64,000 nucleotides of DNA from Gallibacter sp963558965 (GTDB taxonomy: Bacteria; Bacillota; Clostridia; Peptostreptococcales; Anaerovoracaceae): assembly GCA_963558965.1 (NCBI GenBank), contig CAUWIT010000008.1, forward strand, positions 11,730 through 75,729. The letters are read 5' to 3'. The notes beneath the pieces are model-generated. The model saw only the letters and a program-made list of their open reading frames with translations. It had not been told where the DNA came from and did not search any database. The translations under genes and the position numbers were made by a program. Positions 51,924-60,952 of the stretch are shown here, piece after piece; position 1 is the stretch's first letter, and each line of letters opens with the position of its first letter.

Positions 51924-53922
51924 GAGATTTCTTCTCCTTTTTAAGCCTCTTCAAACTTGCCGCCATGTTTTCCCTATCTTCTTCACTTATCTCATCTTGA
52001 CTGTAAGCAGCCTTGTTACCTAAGATTTTTTCTTCTTCGCCTATATCCAATTTCAGTTCTTCCATATAGCCATACATAGCAGCTACAGCGACTTTGGCCT
52101 CGCCTTTTTTAAACAACTTGTTTCGTCTGTAAATAACTATCCATTTTTTAACACATCTATAGAGGAAATAAATTAACAATAGTAGTAACAATCCTAAAAT
52201 TGCAATAGTTACAATCACTCCAATTTTAAAATCTATATCTTTGTTAGTCTTGTTTTCCTTTGTTTGTTGCTTGCTTTTAACACTGTTGTTATTTTGTTCA
52301 AACTTCTTTTTAACAGCATTATTTGACAATCCTATTGTCATATCTGCTTCTTCCATGCGACCTTCGTACTCTGGGCAAACTTCAATAGGTACAAAACCTA
52401 CACCATCTACATATATTTCTGTCCATGCATGAATGTCTTTTGGGGTTATTTCTACTTTTTCTCCCGCCTTAGCTTTTTTCACAGCATCAGGTGTTAAAAG
52501 ATACCCTTCTACATACCTAGCTGGTATGCCATAATATCTAAACATTAGAGTAGCCGCTGTTGCATAATGTATATCATAGCCTTTATTTTTTTCGAAAATA
52601 GCTGAGGTTACATCTGTATTTTTATCTGTGATTAGTCCTGGATTTTCAGTATACAAAATGTTTTCATCAAGATATTTTTTTACCTTGTTTATAGCTGTTT
52701 TGTATTCTATATGTCCTTTTGATTGATCACCTTTATTGCCGATATAGTTTTTCATCAATCTTATATCGCTAATAGATAAATATGTGTATTTTTCATAGAC
52801 AAACTGATTGTAATAGCTTTCGTTTACTAAATATTTTTTCATATCTTTTGTTTTTTCTTTAGTAAACATTTTGGCTGCTATTTCAGTCCAGTTTTTTACG
52901 CTGTTTTGTTTTGTCTTATATTGATAGCTTTTCATCTTACTTCTATTGTTTTTTGTAAGATAATTGTTGTACCAATTTACTTCGTCTCCACCTAGCTCGC
53001 TTATTTCATAAGGAATATATCCATATTTTTTATTTGCCTTTTTTACATTTATCTCTACGTCTATATCCTTGTCTTTTGTTCCAGTTAATATGCCCGCCTG
53101 TCCTATTTGACCCATGCCATTGAAATTTTCTTTTTCTAGCCAATACATTAGATTTTTTGATTGGTCATAATCTTCGTAAGGAAGTGTTTCCCATGTATTT
53201 CCGTTATGTACTTCGCCAACAAATCCTCTTAAATACATGGATTGTGGTTTTGACATAGTTACTTCCAACGCTACTTGGTCTTCGTCTACATCTCGTTTTG
53301 TTTGGTACAAATCACCTCCACCTAGGGGAGATTTGCCATATTTAAATTGGTCTATTTTCTTTTCTATTTTTTTATCAATTAGTCCAATTTTGTATGGTCT
53401 TGTCATATATTTGCTAGTTGCCGGCAAAAAAACTAATGTTAAAACCAGCGAAACCATCAAAGCAACCAATATGACATTCCACCTTGATAAGCTCTTTTGG
53501 TTTATGTATATAAAATCAAGTGCCAATGCGCCTACAAGGACAATGGCCCACAATACTGCTGGGGCTAGGCTTGTCACTAATGTGGGGATCAGAGGTATTG
53601 CCACAAAAATTAAAAGTAGCCACTTGTTTTCACTTTTAAAAATCAACCAGCTTACCAATGCAAATGCGATTATTGTAATGGGGATAAATAAGCTAAAGCT
53701 GTCGCTTGCTCCTGATAATTCTTTTAAAACTATCCCGTCATCATTTAAAACTGTTGTTGCTATAGTGTTCCACAACTTTTTGAAGCCTATTGTAAAGTTA
53801 GTTATGTTGAAAACACTACAAAAACATCCGACTTCTGCAACAGCTGTAAATACACATAGCAAAAGCGTTACGAATTTATTATTTTTTAAATTGTTCTGGT
53901 CTATATAAATTAACTTTTCCAT
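51895..53922 (-). CDS. Transglutaminase-like membrane protein, catalytic Cys missing
   Basis: 675 aa, organised like TgpA-type proteins: about five to six N-terminal membrane helices, an extracytoplasmic region with the transglutaminase-like core, one further helix (IGVIVTIAILGLLLLLLIYF) and a cytoplasmic tail. The core motif normally G(Y/D)C-x2-(F/Y)A reads GYDIHYATAATLMFRYYGIP, so the catalytic Cys is Asp (about residue 449). The His (DIHAWTEIYVDGVGF) is kept and the third residue region reads VPIEVCPEY. Thiol catalysis seems impossible; a binding or scaffold role is likely. Forms with moxR and DUF58 the usual three-gene set. Overlaps DUF58 by 44 nt. Confidence 0.85.
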   Translation of the reverse strand: MEKLIYIDQNNLKNNKFVTLLLCVFTAVAEVGCFCSVFNITNFTIGFKKLWNTIATTVLNDDGIVLKELSGASDSFSLFIPITIIAFALVSWLIFKSENKWLLLIFVAIPLIPTLVTSLAPAVLWAIVLVGALALDFIYINQKSLSRWNVILVALMVSLVLTLVFLPATSKYMTRPYKIGLIDKKIEKKIDQFKYGKSPLGGGDLYQTKRDVDEDQVALEVTMSKPQSMYLRGFVGEVHNGNTWETLPYEDYDQSKNLMYWLEKENFNGMGQIGQAGILTGTKDKDIDVEINVKKANKKYGYIPYEISELGGDEVNWYNNYLTKNNRSKMKSYQYKTKQNSVKNWTEIAAKMFTKEKTKDMKKYLVNESYYNQFVYEKYTYLSISDIRLMKNYIGNKGDQSKGHIEYKTAINKVKKYLDENILYTENPGLITDKNTDVTSAIFEKNKGYDIHYATAATLMFRYYGIPARYVEGYLLTPDAVKKAKAGEKVEITPKDIHAWTEIYVDGVGFVPIEVCPEYEGRMEEADMTIGLSNNAVKKKFEQNNNSVKSKQQTKENKTNKDIDFKIGVIVTIAILGLLLLLLIYFLYRCVKKWIVIYRRNKLFKKGEAKVAVAAMYGYMEELKLDIGEEEKILGNKAAYSQDEISEEDRENMAASLKRLKKEKKSHGKNQKKKK

Positions 53923-54961
53923 ATTCCAAAAATCTTTCTAATGCTACATCTCTGTTTGATACTACTGCAAAATTCGAATAATTTTTATCGCACTGTGCTT
54001 CTATAAACTGTTCGCTTACAGGTCTTAACTTATCTGTAAAAGGACTTGTTAAAAACTCTGGCAAAATAGACCACAGGTCTTCTTCGTCTTCTATTTTAAA
54101 AGTTACAAATTTTTGTTTTGTCCAGTTATACCAACCTATATTGTGTGGTATATTTTTTCGTAAAAATGTATATGACAGGGATACTGCAAATTCTGTTGCT
54201 TGGCTTTTCTCGATTTTTCCAAATGTTTCATCTTGCAATATGCCTTTGTCTACGATTATCATCAGTTTGTTATCAACGGGTAACCCTAGCTCTCTTATAA
54301 CTATGTCATCCATTTTTCCTGATAGTTTCCAATGTATTGATTTAATGTTGTTTCCCGGCTGATATGTGTTAATACCAAAAGTTTCACTGCTGTCATTACC
54401 TTTTTTATTTGGTGAAAATTTGTAGCTTTCCATATCGTAATGGCTCTGTTCTTCTTTTGTAATATCAAGCTCTCTTACTTGGGGCAATACATATACATAG
54501 TCATATAAGTCTTCTTCTATTTTTTCTGACATTTTGCCAAAGGTGTCCTTCACTTCCACTTCTTTTAGTTCAACTAAAATACCGCCGCAAAGTGAATCTT
54601 TTATTTGAAATTTTATTTCTTTTTTTCCTTTTGGTCCTATGTTTACAATCCAATTTTCACTGTCTTTTTGTCCAGTAATTATATTTTTTATATGGACTTT
54701 TACAGATATATTTAAAATTGGCATCTGACCTTGGTTTTTCAATTTTACTGTGATTTGGTTTTGCTTATCTGCTGAAACTGTTTCCATAGATACTTGCAAA
54801 TTTTTCTTGCCTTTTTCAACCATGATTTTTGAAAATACAAGATACAAAACTGTCAATAGTACAAGGCTTGAAACTATCATTCCTTCTTTTGATATATATG
54901 CAAATATTGTTACAGCCAAAATAGCTAAAACCAAAATCAATTTCTTTATCTTATTTTTCAT
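53879..54961 (-). CDS. DUF58 domain protein
   Basis: 360 aa. Two N-terminal membrane helices, a beta-rich region (VKDTFGKMSEKIEEDL) and the DUF58 core: GINTYQPGNNIKSIHWKLSG, then KMDDIVIRELGLPVDNKLMI with a vWA-like strand. DUF58 proteins pair with MoxR ATPases and transglutaminase-like proteins in a chaperone-like unit. Two bases separate it from moxR. Confidence 0.9.
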   Translation of the reverse strand: MKNKIKKLILVLAILAVTIFAYISKEGMIVSSLVLLTVLYLVFSKIMVEKGKKNLQVSMETVSADKQNQITVKLKNQGQMPILNISVKVHIKNIITGQKDSENWIVNIGPKGKKEIKFQIKDSLCGGILVELKEVEVKDTFGKMSEKIEEDLYDYVYVLPQVRELDITKEEQSHYDMESYKFSPNKKGNDSSETFGINTYQPGNNIKSIHWKLSGKMDDIVIRELGLPVDNKLMIIVDKGILQDETFGKIEKSQATEFAVSLSYTFLRKNIPHNIGWYNWTKQKFVTFKIEDEEDLWSILPEFLTSPFTDKLRPVSEQFIEAQCDKNYSNFAVVSNRDVALERFLEYGKVNLYRPEQFKK

Positions 54962-54963
54962 AG

Positions 54964-55896
54964 TTAATCAAGTTTCGGTGCTACTACTTCTTTTAAAATA
55001 TCTTCTAAAACTGCTGTGCTATCTTTATCTGCAAGCTGAGCTTTTGGATGAAGGATAATTCTGTGTTTATTAACATCTACGTACAATTTGTCTACGTCTT
55101 CTGGTGTTACAAAATTTCTACCTTGTACATAGGCCTCAGCTTTAGCAATAGATGCAAGAGCCAATGCTCCACGAGGGCTTACGCCAAGTTTTACCAAAGG
55201 ATGATTTCTTGTCCCTTCTGTTAAAGCAGTTATATATTTATATATTTTTACATCTACAAAAGTATCCCTTGCTTCTTTTATCATATTTTCCAGTTGCTCT
55301 ACAGTTAGAACTTGTTCTATTTTATATAAGGGATCTTCTTTATCTCTGTTTTGCAATATAGCAACTTGGTCTTCAAAGCTAGGATATCCCATGGAAAGCT
55401 GTATCATAAATCTATCCAGCTGAGCTTCTGGCAACATCTGTGTGCCGATAGTGCCTATAGGGTTTTGTGTTGCCATTACTATAAATGGATGTGGCACATC
55501 ATGTGTAACTCCATCAACTGTTACTTTGCCTTCTTGCATTACTTCTAGCAAAGCTGACTGAGTCTTACTTGAAGTTCTGTTTATTTCATCTGCCAAGAAA
55601 AAGTTGCACATAGCTGCACCTGGATTGTATTTAAATGATCCTTTTTCCTTATCATACATAGTGAAACCTGTTATATCTGAAGGAACCACATCAGGTGTAA
55701 ACTGTACTCTGTTAAATTTAAGTCCCATAGCTTTTGTACAGGCCAATGCCAATGTAGTTTTTCCAACTCCTGGTATATCTTCTAACAAAATATGGCCTCC
55801 AGCTAAAATAGCTACTAAAACTTTTTCAATAACTTCGTCTTTACCTGTTACAGCTTTTCCTATTTCCTCTTTGATTTTTAAGATTTCTGTATTCAT
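54964..55896 (-). CDS. MoxR-family AAA+ ATPase
   Basis: 310 aa. Walker A LLEDIPGVGKTTLA, Walker B FFLADEINRTSSKTQSALLE, sensor 1 VMATQNPIGTIGTQ, Arg finger region PEAQLDRFMIQL and sensor 2 LGVSPRGALAL. MoxR ATPases act as assembly or activation chaperones with DUF58/vWA partners. First gene after the cobalamin riboswitch at 56022-56160, SD GGAGAG. Confidence 0.95.
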   Translation of the reverse strand: MNTEILKIKEEIGKAVTGKDEVIEKVLVAILAGGHILLEDIPGVGKTTLALACTKAMGLKFNRVQFTPDVVPSDITGFTMYDKEKGSFKYNPGAAMCNFFLADEINRTSSKTQSALLEVMQEGKVTVDGVTHDVPHPFIVMATQNPIGTIGTQMLPEAQLDRFMIQLSMGYPSFEDQVAILQNRDKEDPLYKIEQVLTVEQLENMIKEARDTFVDVKIYKYITALTEGTRNHPLVKLGVSPRGALALASIAKAEAYVQGRNFVTPEDVDKLYVDVNKHRIILHPKAQLADKDSTAVLEDILKEVVAPKLD

Positions 55897-55945
55897 CTCA
55901 TCTCTCCATCTGTTTAAAATTGTTTTCTAAATTATTTTTGGGCAT

Positions 55946-55976
55946 AAAAAAAAGACTATTTGCATTACAAATAGCC
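55946..55976 (-). terminator. Expression-platform terminator of cobalamin riboswitch 1
   Basis: On the minus strand CTATTTG-TAATG-CAAATAG followed by TCTTTTTTTT. It lies between the B12-sensing element and moxR, so ligand binding would probably end transcription here. Confidence 0.8.
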
Positions 55977-56021
55977 CGTATATCTATCTATTACAAATGA
56001 TACTCGTCATTGATATTTTCA

Positions 56022-56160
56022 AGCAAGTCTCCTGACTTGTGCATCATCACAGACCTTTGCCATCCCAAAAAAACTCTTATTTCAGTGGCTTATTAAAGGG
56101 CTGCTCCTCACTTACAGTGGCGGTACCGTACAGGACTTTAACCTGTTTCCTTTATTAAGT
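56022..56160 (-). promoter_or_regulatory. Cobalamin riboswitch 1 (upstream of moxR operon)
   Basis: On the minus strand: GGAAACAGGTTAAAGTCCTG, GGTACCGCCACTGTAAGTGA (B12 box), AGCCACTG, GGGATGGCAAAGG, then CACAAGTCAGGAGACTTG. These are the ordered conserved segments of the cobalamin riboswitch. It is followed by a terminator hairpin and then moxR. Confidence 0.93.
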
Positions 56161-56196
56161 ATATTAACACTTGAAAATCTATTCCCCTGTCCTAAT

Positions 56197-56225
56197 ATTT
56201 TATATCTTTAGCATTATCATGTCAA
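56197..56225 (-). promoter_or_regulatory. Promoter of the second cobalamin-riboswitch operon
   Basis: On the minus strand TTGACA (56220-56225) and TAAAAT (56197-56202) are separated by 17 nt. The -35 overlaps the end of the TIM-barrel gene. The riboswitch starts about 35 nt downstream, so the moxR operon is independently initiated. Confidence 0.75.
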
Positions 56226-56966
56226 CAATGCTTTTACAGTTGATTCGCACTGTCTACTCTCTACAGTCATTGAAAACTGTGGATTTTTAGCCTGTCTAAC
56301 AATTTCGACAATTTTCTTTATATCCATATTTCCCTTATCTATTGGATTGTGCTCATCTTCGCTTCCAAAGTTGTTATGTATATGCATATGAGTCACATAA
56401 GGAGCTAAAACTTTTGCCCATGTTTCCACATTTATTTCCTTGTCGGTCATAGCATTTGCATGGCCCACATCTAGACATATGGTCGCTCTTTTATCGTCTA
56501 TTGCTTCTATTAGATCTCGCATTACATATGGCTCATCTTCGAAAACGTTTTCTATCATTATATTAAAATCCGCCGGTTTATCACGTAAAAATGTTCTCCA
56601 AAACTTTACGGATTTTTCTATGTGCCACTGTTTATAATACAAAAGAGGTATGTAACCTGTGTGTACAACCATTCTTTTAACTCCTAATTCTTTACAGATA
56701 TCGTATGCCTCGTTTAACCTATCTAAGCCTAACTGAACAGCTCTTGGATCTATGGACGCCGGTATGATTTCAGTAAAAGGCCCATGAACTATAGCTTTTT
56801 GAGCATTTGATGCAGCGAAATCCTTTTTCATTTGTCTCAATGTTCTTTCTCGTCTATCTAAATTTTCAGAGATGCAAAGATGGTTAAATTCCATGTTTAC
56901 TCCATATTTATTTATCACTTCTATGGCATTTTCTGAAAAAGTAGCCACATATATATTAGTATTCAT
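56217..56966 (-). CDS. Sugar phosphate isomerase/epimerase-type TIM barrel protein
   Basis: 249 aa AP-endonuclease-2/xylose-isomerase-like TIM barrel. Metal-ligand-type motifs at strand ends: AIVHGPFTEIIPAS, RMVVHTGYIPL, IMIENVFEDEP, CLDVGHANAM, HMHIHNNFGSEDEHNPIDKG and MTVESRQCES. No specific substrate can be named. Last gene of the first cobalamin-riboswitch operon, overlapping the DUF4430 gene by 11 nt, so a link to corrinoid or lower-ligand metabolism is possible but unproven. Confidence 0.83.
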   Translation of the reverse strand: MNTNIYVATFSENAIEVINKYGVNMEFNHLCISENLDRRERTLRQMKKDFAASNAQKAIVHGPFTEIIPASIDPRAVQLGLDRLNEAYDICKELGVKRMVVHTGYIPLLYYKQWHIEKSVKFWRTFLRDKPADFNIMIENVFEDEPYVMRDLIEAIDDKRATICLDVGHANAMTDKEINVETWAKVLAPYVTHMHIHNNFGSEDEHNPIDKGNMDIKKIVEIVRQAKNPQFSMTVESRQCESTVKALLT

Positions 56967-57522
56967 CTATGTTTACATCCTTACCGTTGTCACATGTATA
57001 TACCCATACGACTTTATCATTGTTTTTTAACTTGTATTGAGAACATCCGTAATTAGGATATTTTTTATTTACATAATACTGCCATCCACTTAACTTGCCA
57101 CCATCAAATTCGTAAATGTGATTGATACCTTCTACATAATATGAATCGTAGGATTTTGTATAGCTGTACTCAGTCTGTATGTTTTCCTTGTTTGTAGCTT
57201 TTTTTAACAAATCAAAAGCAGTTGCATCTTTTTCAAGAGTATACTGAGTTTCCTTTAATATAACTCCATCTTTTGGAACCCATTTTGCTTTTTCCTGTTT
57301 TTTTAGTTTGTCCATATTGTTAGATAAATTGTCGCACCTTATTTCCATAGTAACTTTTATAGTATTTTTACCATCTACATCTTTTTGTGCGTCCTTCATA
57401 GCCTTGTCTTTCGTTTCAATATTCATCGTCCCAAAGACAACTATTGCAACAACAACTAAAATACATATAATCCCTATATTTCTCTTCTTTTTATTTTTTA
57501 TTTTTTTCTCAAACTCACTCAT
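56956..57522 (-). CDS. Membrane-anchored DUF4430 protein
   Basis: 188 aa. Basic N-terminus, one membrane helix (NIGIICILVVVAIVVFGTMN), then a single extracytoplasmic DUF4430 domain: VTMEIRCDNLSNNMDKLKKQ, LEKDATAFDLLKKATNKENI, GGKLSGWQYYVNKKYPNYGC and LKNNDKVVWVYT. This is the transcobalamin-beta-like fold on a membrane tether, encoded directly after the ECF S-component. I infer that it hands the ligand to the transporter. ATG at 57522 chosen because AGGTGAG precedes it; the longer frame begins with the GTG inside that SD. Confidence 0.85.
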   Translation of the reverse strand: MSEFEKKIKNKKKRNIGIICILVVVAIVVFGTMNIETKDKAMKDAQKDVDGKNTIKVTMEIRCDNLSNNMDKLKKQEKAKWVPKDGVILKETQYTLEKDATAFDLLKKATNKENIQTEYSYTKSYDSYYVEGINHIYEFDGGKLSGWQYYVNKKYPNYGCSQYKLKNNDKVVWVYTCDNGKDVNIDEY

Positions 57523-57527
57523 AAAAC

Positions 57528-58463
57528 TCACCTGTAAATACCGTACTTGATTTTAATCCTTTCAAGTTTTTTTATAAAACTATCTCCAAATAAAAATACG
57601 CAAATAGATGCTGTCAAAGCATGTACAAAATCATATGGAACTCCAGCTATATACAAAAGCTTTATTCCCTCCAAAGTGATTTTGCCTCCTCCTGGCATAT
57701 TGGCATTGTTTACTACACTGCTTATATTCATAATGCCTCCATAGATAATAAAGGTCATAAGAAATGTCATAACCCCCATAGTTATCCCATCTATAGGAAA
57801 CTGCTTTCGCTGTAGAAGCAATCCGATCACAAGGCCTACACCTCCAAAAAGATAAAGTCTCCATCCTAAAAATCCATCTTTATCAGGCCAAATTAAATAA
57901 ACTATATACGCAACTAATATTGCAAAAACTATAGATAAAATAGGTCCTGCAACAACCTTAAAAGTTCGAGATTTCAGCTCTTCGTTTCTATCTTTGTTAA
58001 AAATAAGGCCTTCTAAAAATCCAAGAAGTCCCCAGCAAAACATCTGCCACGGAGTCCACGGCCCTTGACCCATATAAAAATTACATATCAGTCTGGACAA
58101 AGCCCCTATTAAAAATCCCGCTTCCGGCCCTAGAGCGATACCTGAAATAACCACCATAGCCGTACCTATTTGTATAGGCATAATAATATGAAAAAATGTA
58201 TGCACAGTAACTGTTATAGCGCTCATCATAGCAATCAGCATTATCTCTCTAGCTTTTGGTTTTCGCTTTTCAAATACCATAAAAAATGGAGCCATCGTTG
58301 CCGCCAAAATTATAAAGCTAACTAGCATATACATATTTTCCCCAAGCAATTTGTAACATAAAAATGAAGCTAAGGGAATCACAACTAAAATCATGGCGCA
58401 CATAACTTTCACACGTTTTTTGCTAGCCGCTTCGTACTGAGTTAAAGCACCTTCCTTAGCCAT
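57528..58463 (-). CDS. ECF transporter S component, probably corrinoid-specific
   Basis: 311 aa integral membrane protein with about eight hydrophobic segments. The core AMMSAITVTVHTFFHIIMPI, then ISGIALGPEAGFLIGALSRL...FYMGQGPWTPWQMFCWGLLG has the layout of ECF substrate-binding components. Encoded between its ATPase and a DUF4430 protein, under a cobalamin riboswitch, so the substrate is most likely a corrinoid. The assignment to a named S family (CbrT-like) is tentative. Overlaps the ATPase gene by 22 nt. Confidence 0.85.
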   Translation of the reverse strand: MAKEGALTQYEAASKKRVKVMCAMILVVIPLASFLCYKLLGENMYMLVSFIILAATMAPFFMVFEKRKPKAREIMLIAMMSAITVTVHTFFHIIMPIQIGTAMVVISGIALGPEAGFLIGALSRLICNFYMGQGPWTPWQMFCWGLLGFLEGLIFNKDRNEELKSRTFKVVAGPILSIVFAILVAYIVYLIWPDKDGFLGWRLYLFGGVGLVIGLLLQRKQFPIDGITMGVMTFLMTFIIYGGIMNISSVVNNANMPGGGKITLEGIKLLYIAGVPYDFVHALTASICVFLFGDSFIKKLERIKIKYGIYR

Positions 58464-60091
58464 TGCTCCGCCTCCTCACAAGTCACTATATTTTCATTGT
58501 AGTTTCTAAACAACTTATTTGCAGAAGTCGTATAAAAATTATTACCTGCAAAAAAGCTTTTACTTTGGTCGTATGAAACGATTTCACCATCAAAAAACAT
58601 AGCGCATATTTCGCCGTACTGAGCACAAAATTCAATATCGTGGCTTACCATAAAAATCGTTTTGCCCTTATCAAGTAAATCAAAGAAAATCCTAGCCAAA
58701 GTTATTTTGAAAAAAGGATCAAGCCCCTTTGTCGGCTCATCTAACAAAATCACATCAGGCTCCGTTAACAAAACCTTACCAATAGCAAGTCTCTGTTTTT
58801 CACCACCTGATAAATCATAGGGATTTGCTTTGCGCAAATGGCCAATTTCCATAGTTTCAAGCATCTCCTCTACTTTTTTAATTTTATAATCATCATCAAA
58901 AGCCATATGACTTATGCCTTCATACATCTCCTCTTCAACAGTTATTTCCGTAAAAAGGGCCTCTGGATTTTGTGGAACCATTGAAATTTTAGTATCTTCC
59001 ATATATTTGACTTTGCCCCTAAGAGGCTTAATATAGCCTGACACGGTTTTCAAAAGAGTGCTTTTCCCCGCTCCGTTTCCCCCTAACATGCAGTAAAAGC
59101 TTCCCTTAGGCACTTTTAAATCCACACCTTTTAAAATAAAATCCTGACCTTTGCCGTATTTAAACCACACATCCTTTAGCTCGATAATTCCCTGTTTATC
59201 GTCAAACTCAAAAGGTTTTTCCTCTCTTTTTACAGGAATAACATTTCGCGCTGCCAACTTTTCTTCTAACAAAAGTCTACCATCCCTTACAGTAAGCGGC
59301 GAATTACCTTGCCATTTCTCACCTTGAAAAATTTTCATAACAGTAGGAAATCCATAAAACATAGGATGTCTTTTTTCCACCGACGGTCCGTCTAATAACT
59401 TAACAACCTTTTTAGGACTTTCATTGGCAATAATTTTCCCTTCATCCATAACGATTATTTTATCCGCCATAGGTATAACTTCCTCTAGTCTGTGTTCAGA
59501 TATAACAATCGTAGTCCCAAGCTCTTTATTTATCTTTTGCAAGGTATTTAAAAACTCAGAAGTCGCAATTGGATCAAGCTGAGAAGTAGGTTCATCAAGT
59601 ATTAGTATTTCAGGCTGCATAACCATTACAGATGCCAAATTTAACAGTTGTTTTTGTCCACCAGACAATTGAGTCACATCTTTTTGGAACCATGTTTGTA
59701 TGCCAAAATAGTTTGCCATCTCAGCAACACGCCTTTTGATAACCTGATTTGCCATTCCTAAATTTTCTAAACCAAAAGCCAGCTCGTGCCACACTTTATC
59801 TGTAACGATTTGCGCTTCTGGATTTTGCTGGATAAAACCAATTTGACTTACGCTTTTGCGCTCATCTATCTCCTCTATTTCTGTGTTTTCTATAAAAACC
59901 TGACCTGTTTTCTCTCCATATGGTATCATCTGCTTTTTCAAATGACGAAGCAACGTACTTTTACCACATCCAGATTTGCCACATACCACTGCAAATTGCG
60001 ATTTTTCAATTGTGAGATTTATATCCTCAATAGCATTTTTTTTGGCTAGGGGATATTTAAAAGTTAAATTTTGGACTCTAATTTTTTCCAT
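58442..60091 (-). CDS. ECF transporter energizing ATPase, two fused ABC domains
   Basis: 549 aa. First ABC module: Walker A CGKSGCGKST, signature LSGGQKQLLNLASV, Walker B ILILDEPTSQLDP. Second: GGNGAGKST, LSGGEKQRLAIGKV, VILLDEPTKGLDP. Fused EcfA1-A2 equivalents energise vitamin uptake through the T component. SD AGGAGAG. Overlaps ecfT by 28 nt upstream and the S-component gene by 22 nt downstream. Confidence 0.92.
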   Translation of the reverse strand: MEKIRVQNLTFKYPLAKKNAIEDINLTIEKSQFAVVCGKSGCGKSTLLRHLKKQMIPYGEKTGQVFIENTEIEEIDERKSVSQIGFIQQNPEAQIVTDKVWHELAFGLENLGMANQVIKRRVAEMANYFGIQTWFQKDVTQLSGGQKQLLNLASVMVMQPEILILDEPTSQLDPIATSEFLNTLQKINKELGTTIVISEHRLEEVIPMADKIIVMDEGKIIANESPKKVVKLLDGPSVEKRHPMFYGFPTVMKIFQGEKWQGNSPLTVRDGRLLLEEKLAARNVIPVKREEKPFEFDDKQGIIELKDVWFKYGKGQDFILKGVDLKVPKGSFYCMLGGNGAGKSTLLKTVSGYIKPLRGKVKYMEDTKISMVPQNPEALFTEITVEEEMYEGISHMAFDDDYKIKKVEEMLETMEIGHLRKANPYDLSGGEKQRLAIGKVLLTEPDVILLDEPTKGLDPFFKITLARIFFDLLDKGKTIFMVSHDIEFCAQYGEICAMFFDGEIVSYDQSKSFFAGNNFYTTSANKLFRNYNENIVTCEEAEQWLRKVL

Positions 60092-60951
60092 CTATACTCT
60101 CCTGCTATATCTATAACTGGCGGGATTAGGCTTATTAAAAGAAACAATCCCATATTTAAAACAAATATCCAACTTATTTTTGGCAGTACCAACACTGGAT
60201 AAAAATATATTTTAGTATTGACTAAATTTGCTAGCACTATTATGGCCATTATTGAAATTGCAAAAACTCCTATTAAAATTTTATCTCTCAAAGACCATTT
60301 ATACAGGTAAAAACTCGTCCTGCCTTTTAGTCCGTATCCTCTTGACGCCATGGAATCAGCGCTTTCAATAGATGACTCCAGCGACCAAGCTATAAGTATT
60401 GAAACTTTTTTTACAAGTCCACCTTTTTTGCCTAAGCACTTTTGTCCCATATCTATTTCTTCATATCTGTTTTTTAACAATGGTATATATCTTAAAATCA
60501 TGGAAATAAGCAGTCCAAATAGAGATGAAATCCTTGAAAAAAGGTACATTATCATCTCCCCATTCACTAAAATATTGAAGCAAGAAAACCATATGATAAC
60601 AGTTGAAATCATCACGCCAGAAAAAAGTCCAAATATGGCTGCTTCCAAAGTTATACGATTGGAGTTTATAAAAAACAGCACCGTTTCTCCATCGTGAGTA
60701 AACAATGTATTAAACACAGTGGTAAATACTATAGTCGACAAACATATAATCAGATTGAATTTTATCGCCTTACGTCCCTTTAATAAAATCGAATAAAAAA
60801 TAGCGACAATCATGGATAAAACCATAATACCTGGTGAAGCCATGGACATGGTAATCCCTATAACTATGGCAAAATATGCAAATATAACTAATGGGTGATA
60901 AGTTTTAAATTCGCATTCCTGTCCTATTCCATCTCTAACTAACTCCTTCAT
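60064..60951 (-). CDS. ECF transporter transmembrane component EcfT
   Basis: 295 aa. N-terminal helices, then the coupling-helix signature ESADSMASRGYGLKGRTSFY (Ala-x-x-x-Gly-type ARG motif) and C-terminal helices. It links the S component to the double ATPase. The start lies two bases past the HNH_repeat protein's stop codon. Confidence 0.9.
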   Translation of the reverse strand: MKELVRDGIGQECEFKTYHPLVIFAYFAIVIGITMSMASPGIMVLSMIVAIFYSILLKGRKAIKFNLIICLSTIVFTTVFNTLFTHDGETVLFFINSNRITLEAAIFGLFSGVMISTVIIWFSCFNILVNGEMIMYLFSRISSLFGLLISMILRYIPLLKNRYEEIDMGQKCLGKKGGLVKKVSILIAWSLESSIESADSMASRGYGLKGRTSFYLYKWSLRDKILIGVFAISIMAIIVLANLVNTKIYFYPVLVLPKISWIFVLNMGLFLLISLIPPVIDIAGEYRWKKLESKI

Positions 60952-60952
60952 T

